A stretch of 64,000 nucleotides of DNA from an uncultured Muribaculaceae bacterium. Its GTDB lineage: Bacteria > Bacteroidota > Bacteroidia > Bacteroidales > Muribaculaceae. The stretch spans positions 1 to 64,000 of the forward strand of contig CAUBWJ010000007.1 of assembly GCA_958439725.1 (NCBI GenBank). The letters are read 5' to 3'. This document shows, in pieces, positions 36,795 through 45,259 of the stretch (position 1 is the first letter of the stretch; each line of letters opens with the position of its first letter). The notes below the pieces were generated by a model, which was not told where the DNA came from, did not search any database, and saw only the letters and a program-made list of their open reading frames with translations. A program made the translations under genes and the position numbers.

Positions 36795-37797
36795 CAGACC
36801 TCAGGTAGCCGTGATCATACTCAACTGGAACGGCCGGAAACTTCTCAAGGAGTTTCTGCCGTCGGTGGTGCGTTTCACCCCCCGGCCTCTCGCGAGAGTG
36901 ATAGTGGCCGACAACGGCAGCAACGATGGCTCGCTGGAGCTTCTTGCGAGTGATTTTCCAGAAGTGGAGGTGATGCGTTTTCCGGAAAATTACGGTTTTG
37001 CGGGCGGCTACAACAAGGCGCTGGCACAGGTTCCGGAGCCATATACCGTGCTTCTTAACTCCGATGTGGAGGTGAAGGACGACTGGCTTACGCCGCTATA
37101 TGATTATATGCAAAGCCATCCTGATGTGGGGGCGTGTCAGCCCAAAATCAGGGCGTACCGCCATCCGGAAAAGTTTGAATATGCCGGGGCCGCGGGCGGA
37201 TATATAGACCGCAACGGTTTTCCCTATTGCCGCGGGCGTATATTCAATGAGGTGGAGACTGACCGCGGCCAGTATGACGAGCCTGCGGAGGTGTTCTGGG
37301 CCACAGGAGCAGCCCTGATGGTAAGAACCGAAGTGTATAATGCGCTTGGCGGCCTCGACACACAGTTTTTTGCCCACATGGAGGAGATTGACCTCTGCTG
37401 GCGCATGCAGCTTGCCGGGTGGAAGATTGCGGCCGTCCCGCAGGGAGTGGTGTATCATCTCGGTGGTGGTAGCCTTGATGCCTCCAATCCCCGCAAGACC
37501 TATCTCAACTTCCGCAACAATCTGCTGATGCTTTATAAGAATCTGCCCGACTCCTCGCGCGGACGAACTCTGCTGAAAAGGCGTTTGCTTGATACCGTGG
37601 CCTGGGGGAAATTTCTTGCCACCGGCCATTTCGGTGATGCAAAAGCCATCCTCAAGGCCCACAATGATTTCCGCACCATGCGCCGGACCTACAAGTCCTT
37701 TCCCTCTGATGACCTTCTGCACACCGCGCCTTGCCGCCCCAACATCCTCCTCCAGTTCTTCCTCCGCGGCCGCAAGACCTTCTCGGAACTGGGGTAA
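36778..37797 (+). CDS. Family 2 glycosyltransferase
   Basis: The 339-residue GT2 enzyme transfers a sugar from a nucleotide donor. It opens with VAVIILNWNGRKLLKEFLPSVV, continues with VIVADNGSNDGSLELL and the metal-binding NSDVEV (DxD-like), and has EEIDLCWRMQLAGWKI before the C-terminal helices, as in rhamnosyltransferase-like GT2 members. It shares 17 bp with the upstream acyltransferase gene and is probably translated by coupling. A role in surface glycan or lipid A decoration would fit that neighbour. Product unknown. The C-terminus has an arginine-rich tail without a membrane helix. Confidence 0.9.
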   Translation: MNQEIDRPQVAVIILNWNGRKLLKEFLPSVVRFTPRPLARVIVADNGSNDGSLELLASDFPEVEVMRFPENYGFAGGYNKALAQVPEPYTVLLNSDVEVKDDWLTPLYDYMQSHPDVGACQPKIRAYRHPEKFEYAGAAGGYIDRNGFPYCRGRIFNEVETDRGQYDEPAEVFWATGAALMVRTEVYNALGGLDTQFFAHMEEIDLCWRMQLAGWKIAAVPQGVVYHLGGGSLDASNPRKTYLNFRNNLLMLYKNLPDSSRGRTLLKRRLLDTVAWGKFLATGHFGDAKAILKAHNDFRTMRRTYKSFPSDDLLHTAPCRPNILLQFFLRGRKTFSELG

Positions 37798-37822
37798 CAT
37801 GTTGCAAAACCCCGAAAAGTAG

Positions 37823-37886
37823 GGCTGCTCCATGGAGCAGCCGCCGACACAGGATTGATTACCAGCGGATGCACGAGCGTGCATCC
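37823..37886. repeat. Two palindromic hairpins outside the inverted-repeat unit
   Basis: A perfect 20-bp palindrome, GGCTGCTCCATGGAGCAGCC (37823-37842), is followed by GGATGCACG-AG-CGTGCATCC (37867-37886). Neither has a T run. Together with the next unit they fill the 568-bp gap between the GT2 and MFS genes, which holds no credible reading frame. Confidence 0.75.
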
Positions 37887-37932
37887 CAATGCTGTTTACT
37901 TAAGCCTAATAAACGGCCTTTCTAACTTAGAA

Positions 37933-38051
37933 GAAGCGCAGGATGCGCGATTTGTTTACAACCGGATGCGTTAGCTTCCGGACAGGGAGTTCCCGGTAAA
38001 TATGCGAGGCAAGCTTGGGAGAAAGCGCGCCTCGCAAGATGCGCAAGCTTG
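37933..38051 (-). repeat. Hairpin-rich repeat module, copy C (inverted)
   Basis: Read on the minus strand, block 1 (38025-38051) resembles copies A and B more loosely. Block 2 (37933-37981) has stem CCGGA / TCCGG with loop AGCTAACGCA, then TTGTAAACAAATCGC and the hairpin GCGC-ATCCT-GCGC. The order and spacing equal those of A and B. Confidence 0.7.
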
Positions 38052-38067
38052 GGGAATCGGTTTTGGC

Positions 38068-38187
38068 CCATGCTGTCGCATGCTGCGGCATCGCGTCCTC
38101 CGGGGCTCGCCGCAGAGAGGGGGAACGTGGCTCCTCGTCCCGCAGCTGACGCAGCGGGTTGTAAAAAAATCGCCGCTCCGCGGCTCC
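38068..38187 (+). repeat. Hairpin-rich repeat module, copy B
   Basis: Block 1 (38068-38095) matches copy A at 25 of 28 bases. Block 2 (38139-38187) has stem CCCGC / GCGGG with loop AGCTGACGCA, then TTGTAAAAAAATCGC and a second hairpin (GCCGC-TCC-GCGGC). Stems differ from A but remain paired. Confidence 0.75.
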
Positions 38188-38314
38188 CCTCGCGTTTACG
38201 ATAGTGAAAAAGTCGTTTATAAGGCTTAAGTAAACAGCATTGGCGGGCATCCCTACAGGTTGATGGGTACTGAGTTCTGCAATACTTTCTCAGTCATAAA
38301 TAAATACAAAAAAA

Positions 38315-38348
38315 CGGTGTGCCAAACGATTCTGGCACACCGCTTTTT
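38315..38348 (-). terminator. Terminator of the MFS gene
   Basis: CGGTGTGCCA pairs with TGGCACACCG. T runs exist on both sides (CTTTTT on plus; eight T on minus), so it can stop transcripts from both directions. It lies about 20 bp past the MFS stop. Confidence 0.85.
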
Positions 38349-38365
38349 GTTAGTATGGAGGTGGA

Positions 38366-40069
38366 TCAGTCTTCGGTGGTGAAGGCTTCGGATTCGAGGA
38401 CTTCGGGCTCGGTGGCGGCTTTCACGTTGGGGAGTTCGAGGCCGATGTGTTTCTTGCGGTCGATTACTTTAAGAACGAGGCCGAGAACAAACGCTGCCAC
38501 GCCGAGGCATGCGAGCATGACGAGAGGCATGGTGTAGTTGTAGCTTACGGCTGCTTCCTCGGGGGTGAGGGTGCCATTGGCTATTCCTTCAACAATCTGC
38601 GGATTGGTGGCGTCGAGCACTTTGCCGATAAGCATGGGGAAGAGCCACAGACCGATGTTCTGAATCCAGAATATCAGGGCGTAGGCCGAACCGATAATCT
38701 TCTGGTCGACCAGCTTGGGAACGCTGGGCCAGAGCGATGCCGGAACGAGCGAAAATGAGGCTCCGAGCACGAGGATGGTGAGGTAGGCCACGCACACACC
38801 GCCCACGGGCGAACCCTTGAACAAGGGAAGGATGAAAGCGAAGGTGAGGTGGCAGGCGATGAGAAGGAGCGCGCCAAGAACGAGCATCGAAGCAGCCTTT
38901 CCTTTATAATCCACGTATTTGCCGAGTATGGGAGTGATGCCCACGGCAAGCAGCGGGAACACGGCGAATATGGCGGCGGCGCTCTGGCGCATGTAGCCCA
39001 TCCAGCAGTAGGTTATCAGGGCAATGATGGCAATGGCGAGCATTATGCCGCGCATGGTGCTCTTGGTGCCGAAGTTGCTTGCAAAAGAAGCGGCGGCTAC
39101 AATGAGCATAATCACATATTGGGCAATGGTGACACCCGAAGAGGCCCAGAAGGAGTCGGCGGCAACATCAGTGAACGTAAGGTTGCACTGGAGCATGTTG
39201 ACAGCATATTTCTGGAACGGGAAGATAGCTGAATAATACAGCACGCACAGTAGGGCAACGAGCCAGAAGCCGCTGCTCGAAAGAATCTTTCCGAGGTCGC
39301 GGAGACGGAAAGGATCGTCTTTCTCCTCCTCGGCATGGGTCTGCTCGTCGAGCTTGCGGTCCATGAAGAAGTAAACCACAAACATAATCATGGCGATCAT
39401 AAGGAGAACCACGCCGAAGGCTACCGAACGCGAAACGCTTACGTCGCCTCCGAGGGTGGCGAACATCGGCGAGAAAATCATACAGGTGGCAACACCCAGA
39501 CGGGCAAGTGCCATCTCCGAACCCATGGCAAGCGCCATCTCACGGCCCTTGAACCACTTGACAATGCCGCGGCTCACGGTGATGCCGGCCATTTCCACGC
39601 CGCAGCCGAATATCATGAAGCCTACGGCCGAGAATTTGGCCGAAGCCGGCATGCCTTCATAGAAGGGAGAGATGCCAAGCTCGTCGAAAACGGGGATGTA
39701 GTTCAGATGGTTGGTGAACCATACTTCGAGCGAGCTTCCGAGGAATGCGTCGGTGAGGGCATACCAGTTGATTGTGGCTCCCACGAGCATCACGGCTCCC
39801 GACAGGAGCGCGGTGAAGCGCACGCCCATTTTGTCGAGGATGATGCCTGCGAAAATCAGGAAGAAGATAAATACGTTGAGGAATGTCTCGGAGCCTTGCA
39901 TGGTGCCGAAAGCAGTTGAGTCCCATCCACGGGTAGACTGCAGGAGGTCCTTGATAGGCGAGAGAATATCCATGAAAATGTAGGAACAGAACATGGCAAA
40001 CGCCAGGAGACCAAGAGCCGTCCAGCGTGCCCACGCCTTGTCGGAAAGGATTTGCAGTTCCTTTGTCAT
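38366..40069 (-). CDS. Major facilitator superfamily transporter
   Basis: The 567-residue membrane protein has about 12-14 hydrophobic helices starting at residue 16 (ARWTALGLLAFAMFCSYIFMDIL). The MFS loop motif appears as FAGIILDKMGVRFTAL between helices 2 and 3. A charged cytoplasmic loop near residues 215-235 (DRKLDEQTHAEEEKDDPF) divides the halves. The acidic tail (VKAATEPEVLESEAFTTED) is soluble. It resembles the uncharacterised Bacteroidota MFS group near MFSD1-like carriers; substrate unknown. A TTTG-N22-TAATTTTG promoter precedes it, divergent from the next gene. Confidence 0.9.
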   Translation of the reverse strand: MTKELQILSDKAWARWTALGLLAFAMFCSYIFMDILSPIKDLLQSTRGWDSTAFGTMQGSETFLNVFIFFLIFAGIILDKMGVRFTALLSGAVMLVGATINWYALTDAFLGSSLEVWFTNHLNYIPVFDELGISPFYEGMPASAKFSAVGFMIFGCGVEMAGITVSRGIVKWFKGREMALAMGSEMALARLGVATCMIFSPMFATLGGDVSVSRSVAFGVVLLMIAMIMFVVYFFMDRKLDEQTHAEEEKDDPFRLRDLGKILSSSGFWLVALLCVLYYSAIFPFQKYAVNMLQCNLTFTDVAADSFWASSGVTIAQYVIMLIVAAASFASNFGTKSTMRGIMLAIAIIALITYCWMGYMRQSAAAIFAVFPLLAVGITPILGKYVDYKGKAASMLVLGALLLIACHLTFAFILPLFKGSPVGGVCVAYLTILVLGASFSLVPASLWPSVPKLVDQKIIGSAYALIFWIQNIGLWLFPMLIGKVLDATNPQIVEGIANGTLTPEEAAVSYNYTMPLVMLACLGVAAFVLGLVLKVIDRKKHIGLELPNVKAATEPEVLESEAFTTED

Positions 40070-40106
40070 AGCGAATAATGTTTTAATGATTGGTAAAATG
40101 AAAGCA

Positions 40107-40140
40107 CAAAATTAATGAAAACTTACGTTTTATTCACAAA
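40107..40140 (-). promoter_or_regulatory. Promoter of the MFS gene
   Basis: On the minus strand TTTG (40137-40140) is followed after 22 bp by TAATTTTG (40107-40114), 37 bp before the start codon. Both boxes fit the Bacteroidota consensus. Confidence 0.65.
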
Positions 40141-40144
40141 TAAA

Positions 40145-40176
40145 TTTGCAAACCTGCGGGGATGTCCTATATTTGC
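40145..40176 (+). promoter_or_regulatory. Promoter of the GEVED-like secreted protein gene
   Basis: TTTG (40145-40148), 20 bp spacer, TATATTTG (40169-40176): a near-ideal match to -33/-7. It is back to back with the MFS promoter. Confidence 0.8.
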
Positions 40177-40212
40177 CAAAGGATGTGAAAAGTACGTTCC
40201 TTATTTAACGCC

Positions 40213-41817
40213 ATGAACCGTTTTTATAGCATATCGTCTCTGTGGATTGCCTTGATGTTGTTACCACTATGTGGAAAAGGAATGTCTACGGAGTTGTTGC
40301 CGAAAGCAGAGACTTCCGATTACTGTTTCCCTGACGAGGAGGTGGCCCGTACGGATATCGGCATCACGTATCTCGGAATCAGTTGCGGCCCCTCTTCCAT
40401 CGAGGCCATGCAGAGTCTTGTGGCGGGTCGCCCGGCATATAACGACCGCACGGATCTTGTGCTTGTGGCTAAAGCGGGAATGAATGTGAAGGTAACGCCC
40501 AAAGGGATAGGCTGGGGCACGCATTCGTTTTTCTTTGTTGACTTCAACGGTGACGGTGTTTTCACTCCTGCGTTCGGGCTCACTACTCATCCGGCCCCGG
40601 GAAGTGAACTGGTGAGTTTCGACCGTATGAACCGGGGCGAGGGTTATTTCGACAGTGCCGACCGTGAATTTCCCGACGGTGATACTGATCTTGCCGCAAT
40701 TTCCCTTCCTTCGTTTGCTATCCCTGCCGATCTGGCTCCGGGCACCTACAGGATGCGATACATAAACAATATGGTGAGTTCCAATCCCTGCGGCATCTCG
40801 GCATATAAGAAGATATCGGAGGTGGGCGGTTCGGTGATAGATGTGCTGCTGCGGGTGGTGACCGACTATGTCACGCCGTATACGGTGGAGATTGCCGCCA
40901 ACAGCGATGAGGCGGGGGCCGTGAGCTTTCTGGAGCCGCAGCCAGGAGAAAACGGAGCCAGGACACTTGTCACGGACGAGAGCGAGGTGAAAGTGAAAGC
41001 AACCCCTAAGGGACAAGCCGCCTTTATCCGGTGGACCGATGCTTCAGGCAGTGAGCTTTCCGCGGAGCCTGTGTTGACCTACTCCGACCAATCAGATATT
41101 AAACTGATTGCATGGTTCGGGTATGCAGTGTGGTGTGCAGGTGAGGGCGGAACCGTGAAGGTAACTTCAGCTTCCGGCATGGATATCAATCGCGGGGATG
41201 TCGTGGTGGCCGGTGATGAAATTCGGGTGAAATTGGAACCCGACGATGGTTATGAAGTAGAGTCATTCACGGTAAACGGCAAGGAAACAGACCTTACGGA
41301 GGAAGGTAAGGTGAATATAAATGTAAATTGTCCGCTGTCGCTTGAGGCCCGGTTTGCACGAAAGGCTCCGCGGTTGTCTATTGTGGCGGAGGGCCCGGGA
41401 AGCGTGGCCGTATTTACGGCAGTGTCGGCCGAAGGGCGTCCTTCGGGCCGACAGCTACGTCATGGCGATAATATAGGCGATTATCCTCAGATATGGCTGT
41501 TTATCTATCCCGATAAGAATGCCAGGCTCGACGGTCTGATTGTTGAGATTGGAGGGGAGAACATGGTTTATTCCCGCGAGAACCTTGAATATGACGCCGA
41601 CGGTTCGTTTTACCGCCTGGCGGTAACGCCGAGAGAAAGCGTTAGTGTGCGCGCTAAGTTCTCTTCCGGGAGCGCCGCAATTCCCGAGACGGGAGAAGAC
41701 TCTCCAGACGCTGTTTATTACGATCTCCACGGCCGCCGCGTCTCAGCCACCGCCCTCACTCCCGGCATCTATATCGAACTCCGCTCCGGAAAGGCCAGGA
41801 AAATCCTGGTCAGGTGA
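40213..41817 (+). CDS. Secreted protein with GEVED-like domain and type A sorting-like C-terminus
   Basis: The 534-residue protein has a signal peptide. Residues about 45-215 resemble GEVED domains (HSFFFVDFNGDGVFTP, PGTYRMRYINN). Two or three repeats of the bacterial-repeat type follow (AFIRWTDASGSELSAEPVLTYSDQSDIKLIAWF; VESFTVNGKETDLTEEGKVNINVNCPLSLEARF). The C-terminus (DAVYYDLHGRRVSATALTPGIYIELRSGKARKILVR) is like the type IX secretion sorting domain. In Bacteroidales without a full type IX system this domain is also common, so secretion route is open. No enzyme motif was seen; it may bind a polymer at the cell surface. Confidence 0.7.
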   Translation: MNRFYSISSLWIALMLLPLCGKGMSTELLPKAETSDYCFPDEEVARTDIGITYLGISCGPSSIEAMQSLVAGRPAYNDRTDLVLVAKAGMNVKVTPKGIGWGTHSFFFVDFNGDGVFTPAFGLTTHPAPGSELVSFDRMNRGEGYFDSADREFPDGDTDLAAISLPSFAIPADLAPGTYRMRYINNMVSSNPCGISAYKKISEVGGSVIDVLLRVVTDYVTPYTVEIAANSDEAGAVSFLEPQPGENGARTLVTDESEVKVKATPKGQAAFIRWTDASGSELSAEPVLTYSDQSDIKLIAWFGYAVWCAGEGGTVKVTSASGMDINRGDVVVAGDEIRVKLEPDDGYEVESFTVNGKETDLTEEGKVNINVNCPLSLEARFARKAPRLSIVAEGPGSVAVFTAVSAEGRPSGRQLRHGDNIGDYPQIWLFIYPDKNARLDGLIVEIGGENMVYSRENLEYDADGSFYRLAVTPRESVSVRAKFSSGSAAIPETGEDSPDAVYYDLHGRRVSATALTPGIYIELRSGKARKILVR

Positions 41818-41837
41818 TAGGGTAGAAGCCGATTGAA

Positions 41838-42713
41838 TCAGAGGCGTTCGAGGACGGTGACCACGAGGTCGCGGACGGCGGTCTTGTAGTTGGGGCATGC
41901 GTCGTGGTTCATGCGGTTGGCTATGATGGAGCAGACGGTCATGGCCTTGTGGCCCAGCAGCAGGCTCATGCCCTGGAGGGGCGCGCTTTCCATCTCATAG
42001 TTGGTGACGCGGCACGAACCGTAGCGGAATTCCTCGATGCGTCGGTTCAGGTCGGGATTGGCGAGCGGAAGCCTCACCTGGCGTCCTTGCGGGCCATAGA
42101 AACCTACGGCCGAAATGGTATTGCCGCGCAACATGTCGTCGCGCCCTATACGTTCAACAAGCTCGGAGTTGGCAGGCACAACGTATGGCTTGGCCCAAAG
42201 CGGATTCCAGCCCACGGCATGGCAGAAGGCGTGCTCGTACTCGAGGTCGGACACTTCATTGCGCCCTGCATAGTAGTTGAGCACACCGTCGAATCCTATG
42301 GATCTCTCGGCTATCACGGGAGTGCCGAGGCGAATCTCGGGCTGGAGGGCGCCTGATGTGCCTATTCTCACCATGCTGAGTGTGCGGTGCTCAGGCTTTA
42401 TCTCGCGGGTCGAGAAATCCACGTTGGCAAGGGCGTCGAGTTCGGTTATCACAATGTCGATGTTGTCGGGGCCTATACCGTGGCTCAGACACATTATGGG
42501 CTTGCCTTTATAAGTGCCGCCTATGGTATGGAATTCGCGCGAGCTGACTTCGAATGTGCGCGTGTCGAAATATTCGGCCACCATATTCACTCTCGCGGGG
42601 TCGCCAACGAGAATTATGCGGTCGGTAAGCTGGTCGGGGTGCAGATGAAGGTGAAAAACTGTCCCGTCGGGGTTGATTATGAGTTCAGAGGGTTCTATGA
42701 TTCGTTTCGTCAT
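41838..42713 (-). CDS. Nucleoside phosphorylase (uridine phosphorylase-like)
   Basis: The 291-residue enzyme splits nucleosides with phosphate into base and ribose-1-phosphate. It has the NP-I fold motifs RIILVGDPARVNMVAEYFD (phosphate loop), SREFHTIGGTYKGKPIMCLSHGIGPDNIDIVITELDAL, IGTSGALQPEIRLGTPVIAERSIGFDG, and VTNYEMESAPLQGMS with the ribose-binding Met-Glu. Uridine phosphorylase is the closest named type. It is the last gene of a minus-strand run behind dprA (65-bp gap). Whether it prefers uridine or a purine nucleoside cannot be decided here. Confidence 0.88.
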   Translation of the reverse strand: MTKRIIEPSELIINPDGTVFHLHLHPDQLTDRIILVGDPARVNMVAEYFDTRTFEVSSREFHTIGGTYKGKPIMCLSHGIGPDNIDIVITELDALANVDFSTREIKPEHRTLSMVRIGTSGALQPEIRLGTPVIAERSIGFDGVLNYYAGRNEVSDLEYEHAFCHAVGWNPLWAKPYVVPANSELVERIGRDDMLRGNTISAVGFYGPQGRQVRLPLANPDLNRRIEEFRYGSCRVTNYEMESAPLQGMSLLLGHKAMTVCSIIANRMNHDACPNYKTAVRDLVVTVLERL

Positions 42714-42778
42714 GATATTCGGGTTTGAAAGAGATTAATTATACAACTCTAACAAAATAGAGCGCGCCATTGTTGGCT

Positions 42779-43894
42779 TCAGGCAAGGTGATAGATTCCA
42801 CCCGGGAAGGGGAGCACAAGACCTTTGAATTCCATGTCGATGAGGAGCGACATCAGTCGGCCTACGTTTATGTCGAGCGCTACCGACATCACGTTCAGAC
42901 GCCCTTCGCCATGCTCTGTCAGATAGTCGACCACCCGTTTTTCCTCGGGAGTGAGCTCGGCGAAAAGAGTGGTCTGCACAGCTTCCGTCTCCGGTTTCTC
43001 CGGCCACGCCATCTGCCTGATTACATCCTCGGCGTTCTCGACGAGGGCGGCAATATTGGCGGCTATGAGGCCGTTGCATCCGCGGCTGTAGCGGTCGGAG
43101 ATGCGTCCCGGAAGGGCGAAAACATCGCGCATGTAGCCCTGGGCGAGTTTGGCGGTGACAATCGCGCCCCCTTTGATATCGGATTCGGCCACGGTGACGC
43201 AGTCGGCCATTCCCGCCACAATGCGGTTCCTGGCCAGGAAGAATCCGCGGTGAATTGCAGCCGCGGTGGTATACTCGGTGACGAGCGCGCCCCCGCTGCG
43301 CACAATGGCGGCTGCGTCGCTGCGGTGCTGGGCCGGATAGAGCGTGTTGAGTCCGTGGGCGAGTACGGCAATGGTCGGAAGTCCGGCCTTGAGGGCGGCG
43401 CGGTGGGCGGCTATGTCGATGCCGAATGCCAGGCCGCTTATCACGGTTACGGGTTGCGACACTTTCCGGGCGAGTTCCTCGATAAGCCGCTCCACGAAAT
43501 TGATGCCGTAGGGGGTGGCATGGCGCGTACCCACCACCGATATGGCCAGGGGCGGGTTGAGGTCGGCGCCACCGAGGCAGAAGAGCATAAGTGGAGCGTC
43601 GTCGCAGTTGAGCAGACGGGCCGGATAGTCCGCGTCGGTGTGATAGATGGCCCTGATGTTGTTTGAAAGCACGAAAGCGGCCTCGGTGCGGGCGGACGCG
43701 AGCACCGACGAACGGTAGGCGTCATCGAACATGCGGTTGCGCATTCCCAGTACCGCCGACAGCTGTGAGGACGAAAGCCTGAAAAACTCTTCCTCGGAGC
43801 CTGTGCGGGCAATTATCTCGTCGCTCATAAGGCGTGTCATGCCTTTGAGCGACGAGAATGCCATGCGGTATATCAGCCGGTTTTCGTTTTCCAT
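42779..43894 (-). CDS. dprA: DNA-processing protein DprA
   Basis: DprA binds incoming single-stranded DNA and loads RecA during transformation. The 371-residue protein has the N-terminal helical part (EEEFFRLSSSQLSAVLGM), the Rossmann-like core (ISVVGTRHATPYGINFVERLIEELA, VISGLAFGIDIAAHRAALKAGLPTIAVLAHGLNTLYP), the NRIVAGMADCVTVAES and GKLAxG-like segments, and a C-terminal winged-helix domain (PEEKRVVDYLTEHGEGRLNVMSVALDINVGRLMSLL). It follows the thioesterase gene by 13 bp. No other competence genes are in the window. Confidence 0.95.
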   Translation of the reverse strand: MENENRLIYRMAFSSLKGMTRLMSDEIIARTGSEEEFFRLSSSQLSAVLGMRNRMFDDAYRSSVLASARTEAAFVLSNNIRAIYHTDADYPARLLNCDDAPLMLFCLGGADLNPPLAISVVGTRHATPYGINFVERLIEELARKVSQPVTVISGLAFGIDIAAHRAALKAGLPTIAVLAHGLNTLYPAQHRSDAAAIVRSGGALVTEYTTAAAIHRGFFLARNRIVAGMADCVTVAESDIKGGAIVTAKLAQGYMRDVFALPGRISDRYSRGCNGLIAANIAALVENAEDVIRQMAWPEKPETEAVQTTLFAELTPEEKRVVDYLTEHGEGRLNVMSVALDINVGRLMSLLIDMEFKGLVLPFPGGIYHLA

Positions 43895-43907
43895 CGGCGC
43901 GGGAGTG

Positions 43908-44327
43908 TCAGAGATATTCGGCGAATGCCTCGGCCAGAACGTCGCCGCGCGAGAGGCGCCCTGATTCCAGGCATACCACGGTGACGAGCGACTTTACCAC
44001 CGGCGCGCCGTTGTCGGCCCGGAAGATGTCCTGCCTGAACACGAAGCGCGGCCCCTCGCGGTGAAGGCTCAGCTTCGACACCATCTCGTCGCCGAGACGC
44101 AGCGGCGTGAGGTACTCGATCTCCACTTTTCTCAGCACCGGGTCTATGCCTTCACGCTGCATGCGGCGGAAAGATGTTCCGGCCATGCGGCAGAACTCGT
44201 GGCGCGTGTGCTCGAGATAATGGAGGTAGATGGCGTTGTTCACTATTCCCTGCGAGTCTACCTCGTAGTCGCGCACCCGTATGGGGAGCTCGAAGCTGTA
44301 GGGACGGTCTGAATAATCGGTGCTCAT
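43908..44327 (-). CDS. Hot-dog fold acyl-CoA thioesterase (4HBT/YbgC-like)
   Basis: The 139-residue protein has the hot-dog signature YEVDSQGIVNNAIYLHYLEHTRHEF (residues about 17-41), with the D near the start of the motif as in 4-hydroxybenzoyl-CoA thioesterases. Such enzymes hydrolyse acyl-CoA thioesters; substrates vary. The longer frame starts at 44378, but the Met at 44327 overlaps the serA stop by 4 bp (ATGA), the usual layout for translational coupling, and the family begins here. Neighbour context gives no substrate. Confidence 0.88.
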   Translation of the reverse strand: MSTDYSDRPYSFELPIRVRDYEVDSQGIVNNAIYLHYLEHTRHEFCRMAGTSFRRMQREGIDPVLRKVEIEYLTPLRLGDEMVSKLSLHREGPRFVFRQDIFRADNGAPVVKSLVTVVCLESGRLSRGDVLAEAFAEYL

Positions 44328-45247
44328 GCTTTGTTGAGACGGAAACGGTCGTCGCCGTCGCGCAGGAATGCCACACACTGGCAGGCTGCGGCTATGCCGG
44401 CGTTGATGTTGGCTTCAGCGGTCTGGGCGCCCATTTTCTTCGGTGTGAAGAACACGCGGCCGGGGAATTCGGCCTCAAGCTCGGCGGCGCAGTCGGGCTT
44501 AACGTCGGCCACATATTTCAGGTCGGGACGCGCGGCGAGCACTTCCTTGAGGCCGGCTTCGTCAATCACTTCCTTGCGGGCAGTGTTGACAAGCACGCCT
44601 CCCTTCGGCATAAGCCCGATGAGATCGGCTCCTATCGAGCCGCGTGTCTCGGGAGTGGAGGGGATATGGATGGATACGAGATCACAGTTCCTGTAAAGGT
44701 CGGCGACGGAGTGCACGGGGGTTACACCGGCCTGTACCATTACCTCGTCGGGGCAATAGGGGTCGAATGCCATCACGTCCATTCCGAATCCGGCGGCTAT
44801 GCGGGCCACGTTGCGGCCCACCTGGCCGAATGCCTGCAGACCGAGTTTCTTCCCTTTCAGCTCAGAGCCGGAAGTGCCCGCATACATGTTGCGCACCGCC
44901 ATCACGGCCATGCCGAACACCAGTTCGGCAACGGCGTTGGAGTTCTGGCCGGGAGTGTTTTCCGCGCACACACCGTGGGCGGTAGCTGCGGCGAGGTCAA
45001 TGTTGTCGTAACCGGCACCGGCGCGTACCACCACTTTGAGCTCAGGGGCGGCGTCGAACACTTCAGCATCCACAATGTCGGAACGTACTATGAGCGCCGA
45101 GGCGTCGGCCACAGCCTGGAGGAGCTGCGATTTCTCGGTATATTTTTCGAGGAGGCCGAGGGTGAAACCGGCTTCTTCGACCGTCTTTCTTATTCCTTCC
45201 ACGGCTACGGCCGCGAAGGGCTTCTGGGTAGCTACAAGTATCTTCAT
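44324..45247 (-). CDS. serA: D-3-phosphoglycerate dehydrogenase, type IIIK-like
   Basis: SerA oxidises 3-phosphoglycerate to 3-phosphohydroxypyruvate, the first step of serine synthesis, with NAD+. The 307-residue protein has the NAD-binding motif KLGLQAFGQVGRNVAR, the substrate loop VVRAGAGYDNID and the catalytic Arg in NTARKEVID. It lacks the ACT regulatory domain. Where most PGDHs have TPHxGA, it reads TPKKMGAQTAE (K270/K271), so a lysine replaces the catalytic His, as described for the Entamoeba and Bacteroidota type IIIK enzymes. It lies 12 bp after serC and overlaps the thioesterase gene by 4 bp. Confidence 0.93.
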   Translation of the reverse strand: MKILVATQKPFAAVAVEGIRKTVEEAGFTLGLLEKYTEKSQLLQAVADASALIVRSDIVDAEVFDAAPELKVVVRAGAGYDNIDLAAATAHGVCAENTPGQNSNAVAELVFGMAVMAVRNMYAGTSGSELKGKKLGLQAFGQVGRNVARIAAGFGMDVMAFDPYCPDEVMVQAGVTPVHSVADLYRNCDLVSIHIPSTPETRGSIGADLIGLMPKGGVLVNTARKEVIDEAGLKEVLAARPDLKYVADVKPDCAAELEAEFPGRVFFTPKKMGAQTAEANINAGIAAACQCVAFLRDGDDRFRLNKA

Positions 45248-45259
45248 GACCGATGGCTT

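Larger units (their letters stand above)
37888..38241. repeat. 354-bp unit bounded by 27-bp inverted repeats
   Basis: The left arm (37888-37914) and right arm (38215-38241) are inverted copies identical at 26 of 27 bases (core CTGTTTACTTAAGCC). Between them lie two copies of the hairpin module, head to head: copy C on the minus strand and copy B on the plus strand. Just outside, GCATCCC occurs on both sides, adjacent on the left but 5 bp away on the right, a weak hint of target duplication. No transposase is encoded. A MITE-like element is one reading. Confidence 0.7.

Noticed and set aside
37823..38241. CRISPR-like array of short repeats
   Set aside because: The hairpins are not regularly spaced identical repeats with unique spacers, and no cas gene is near.
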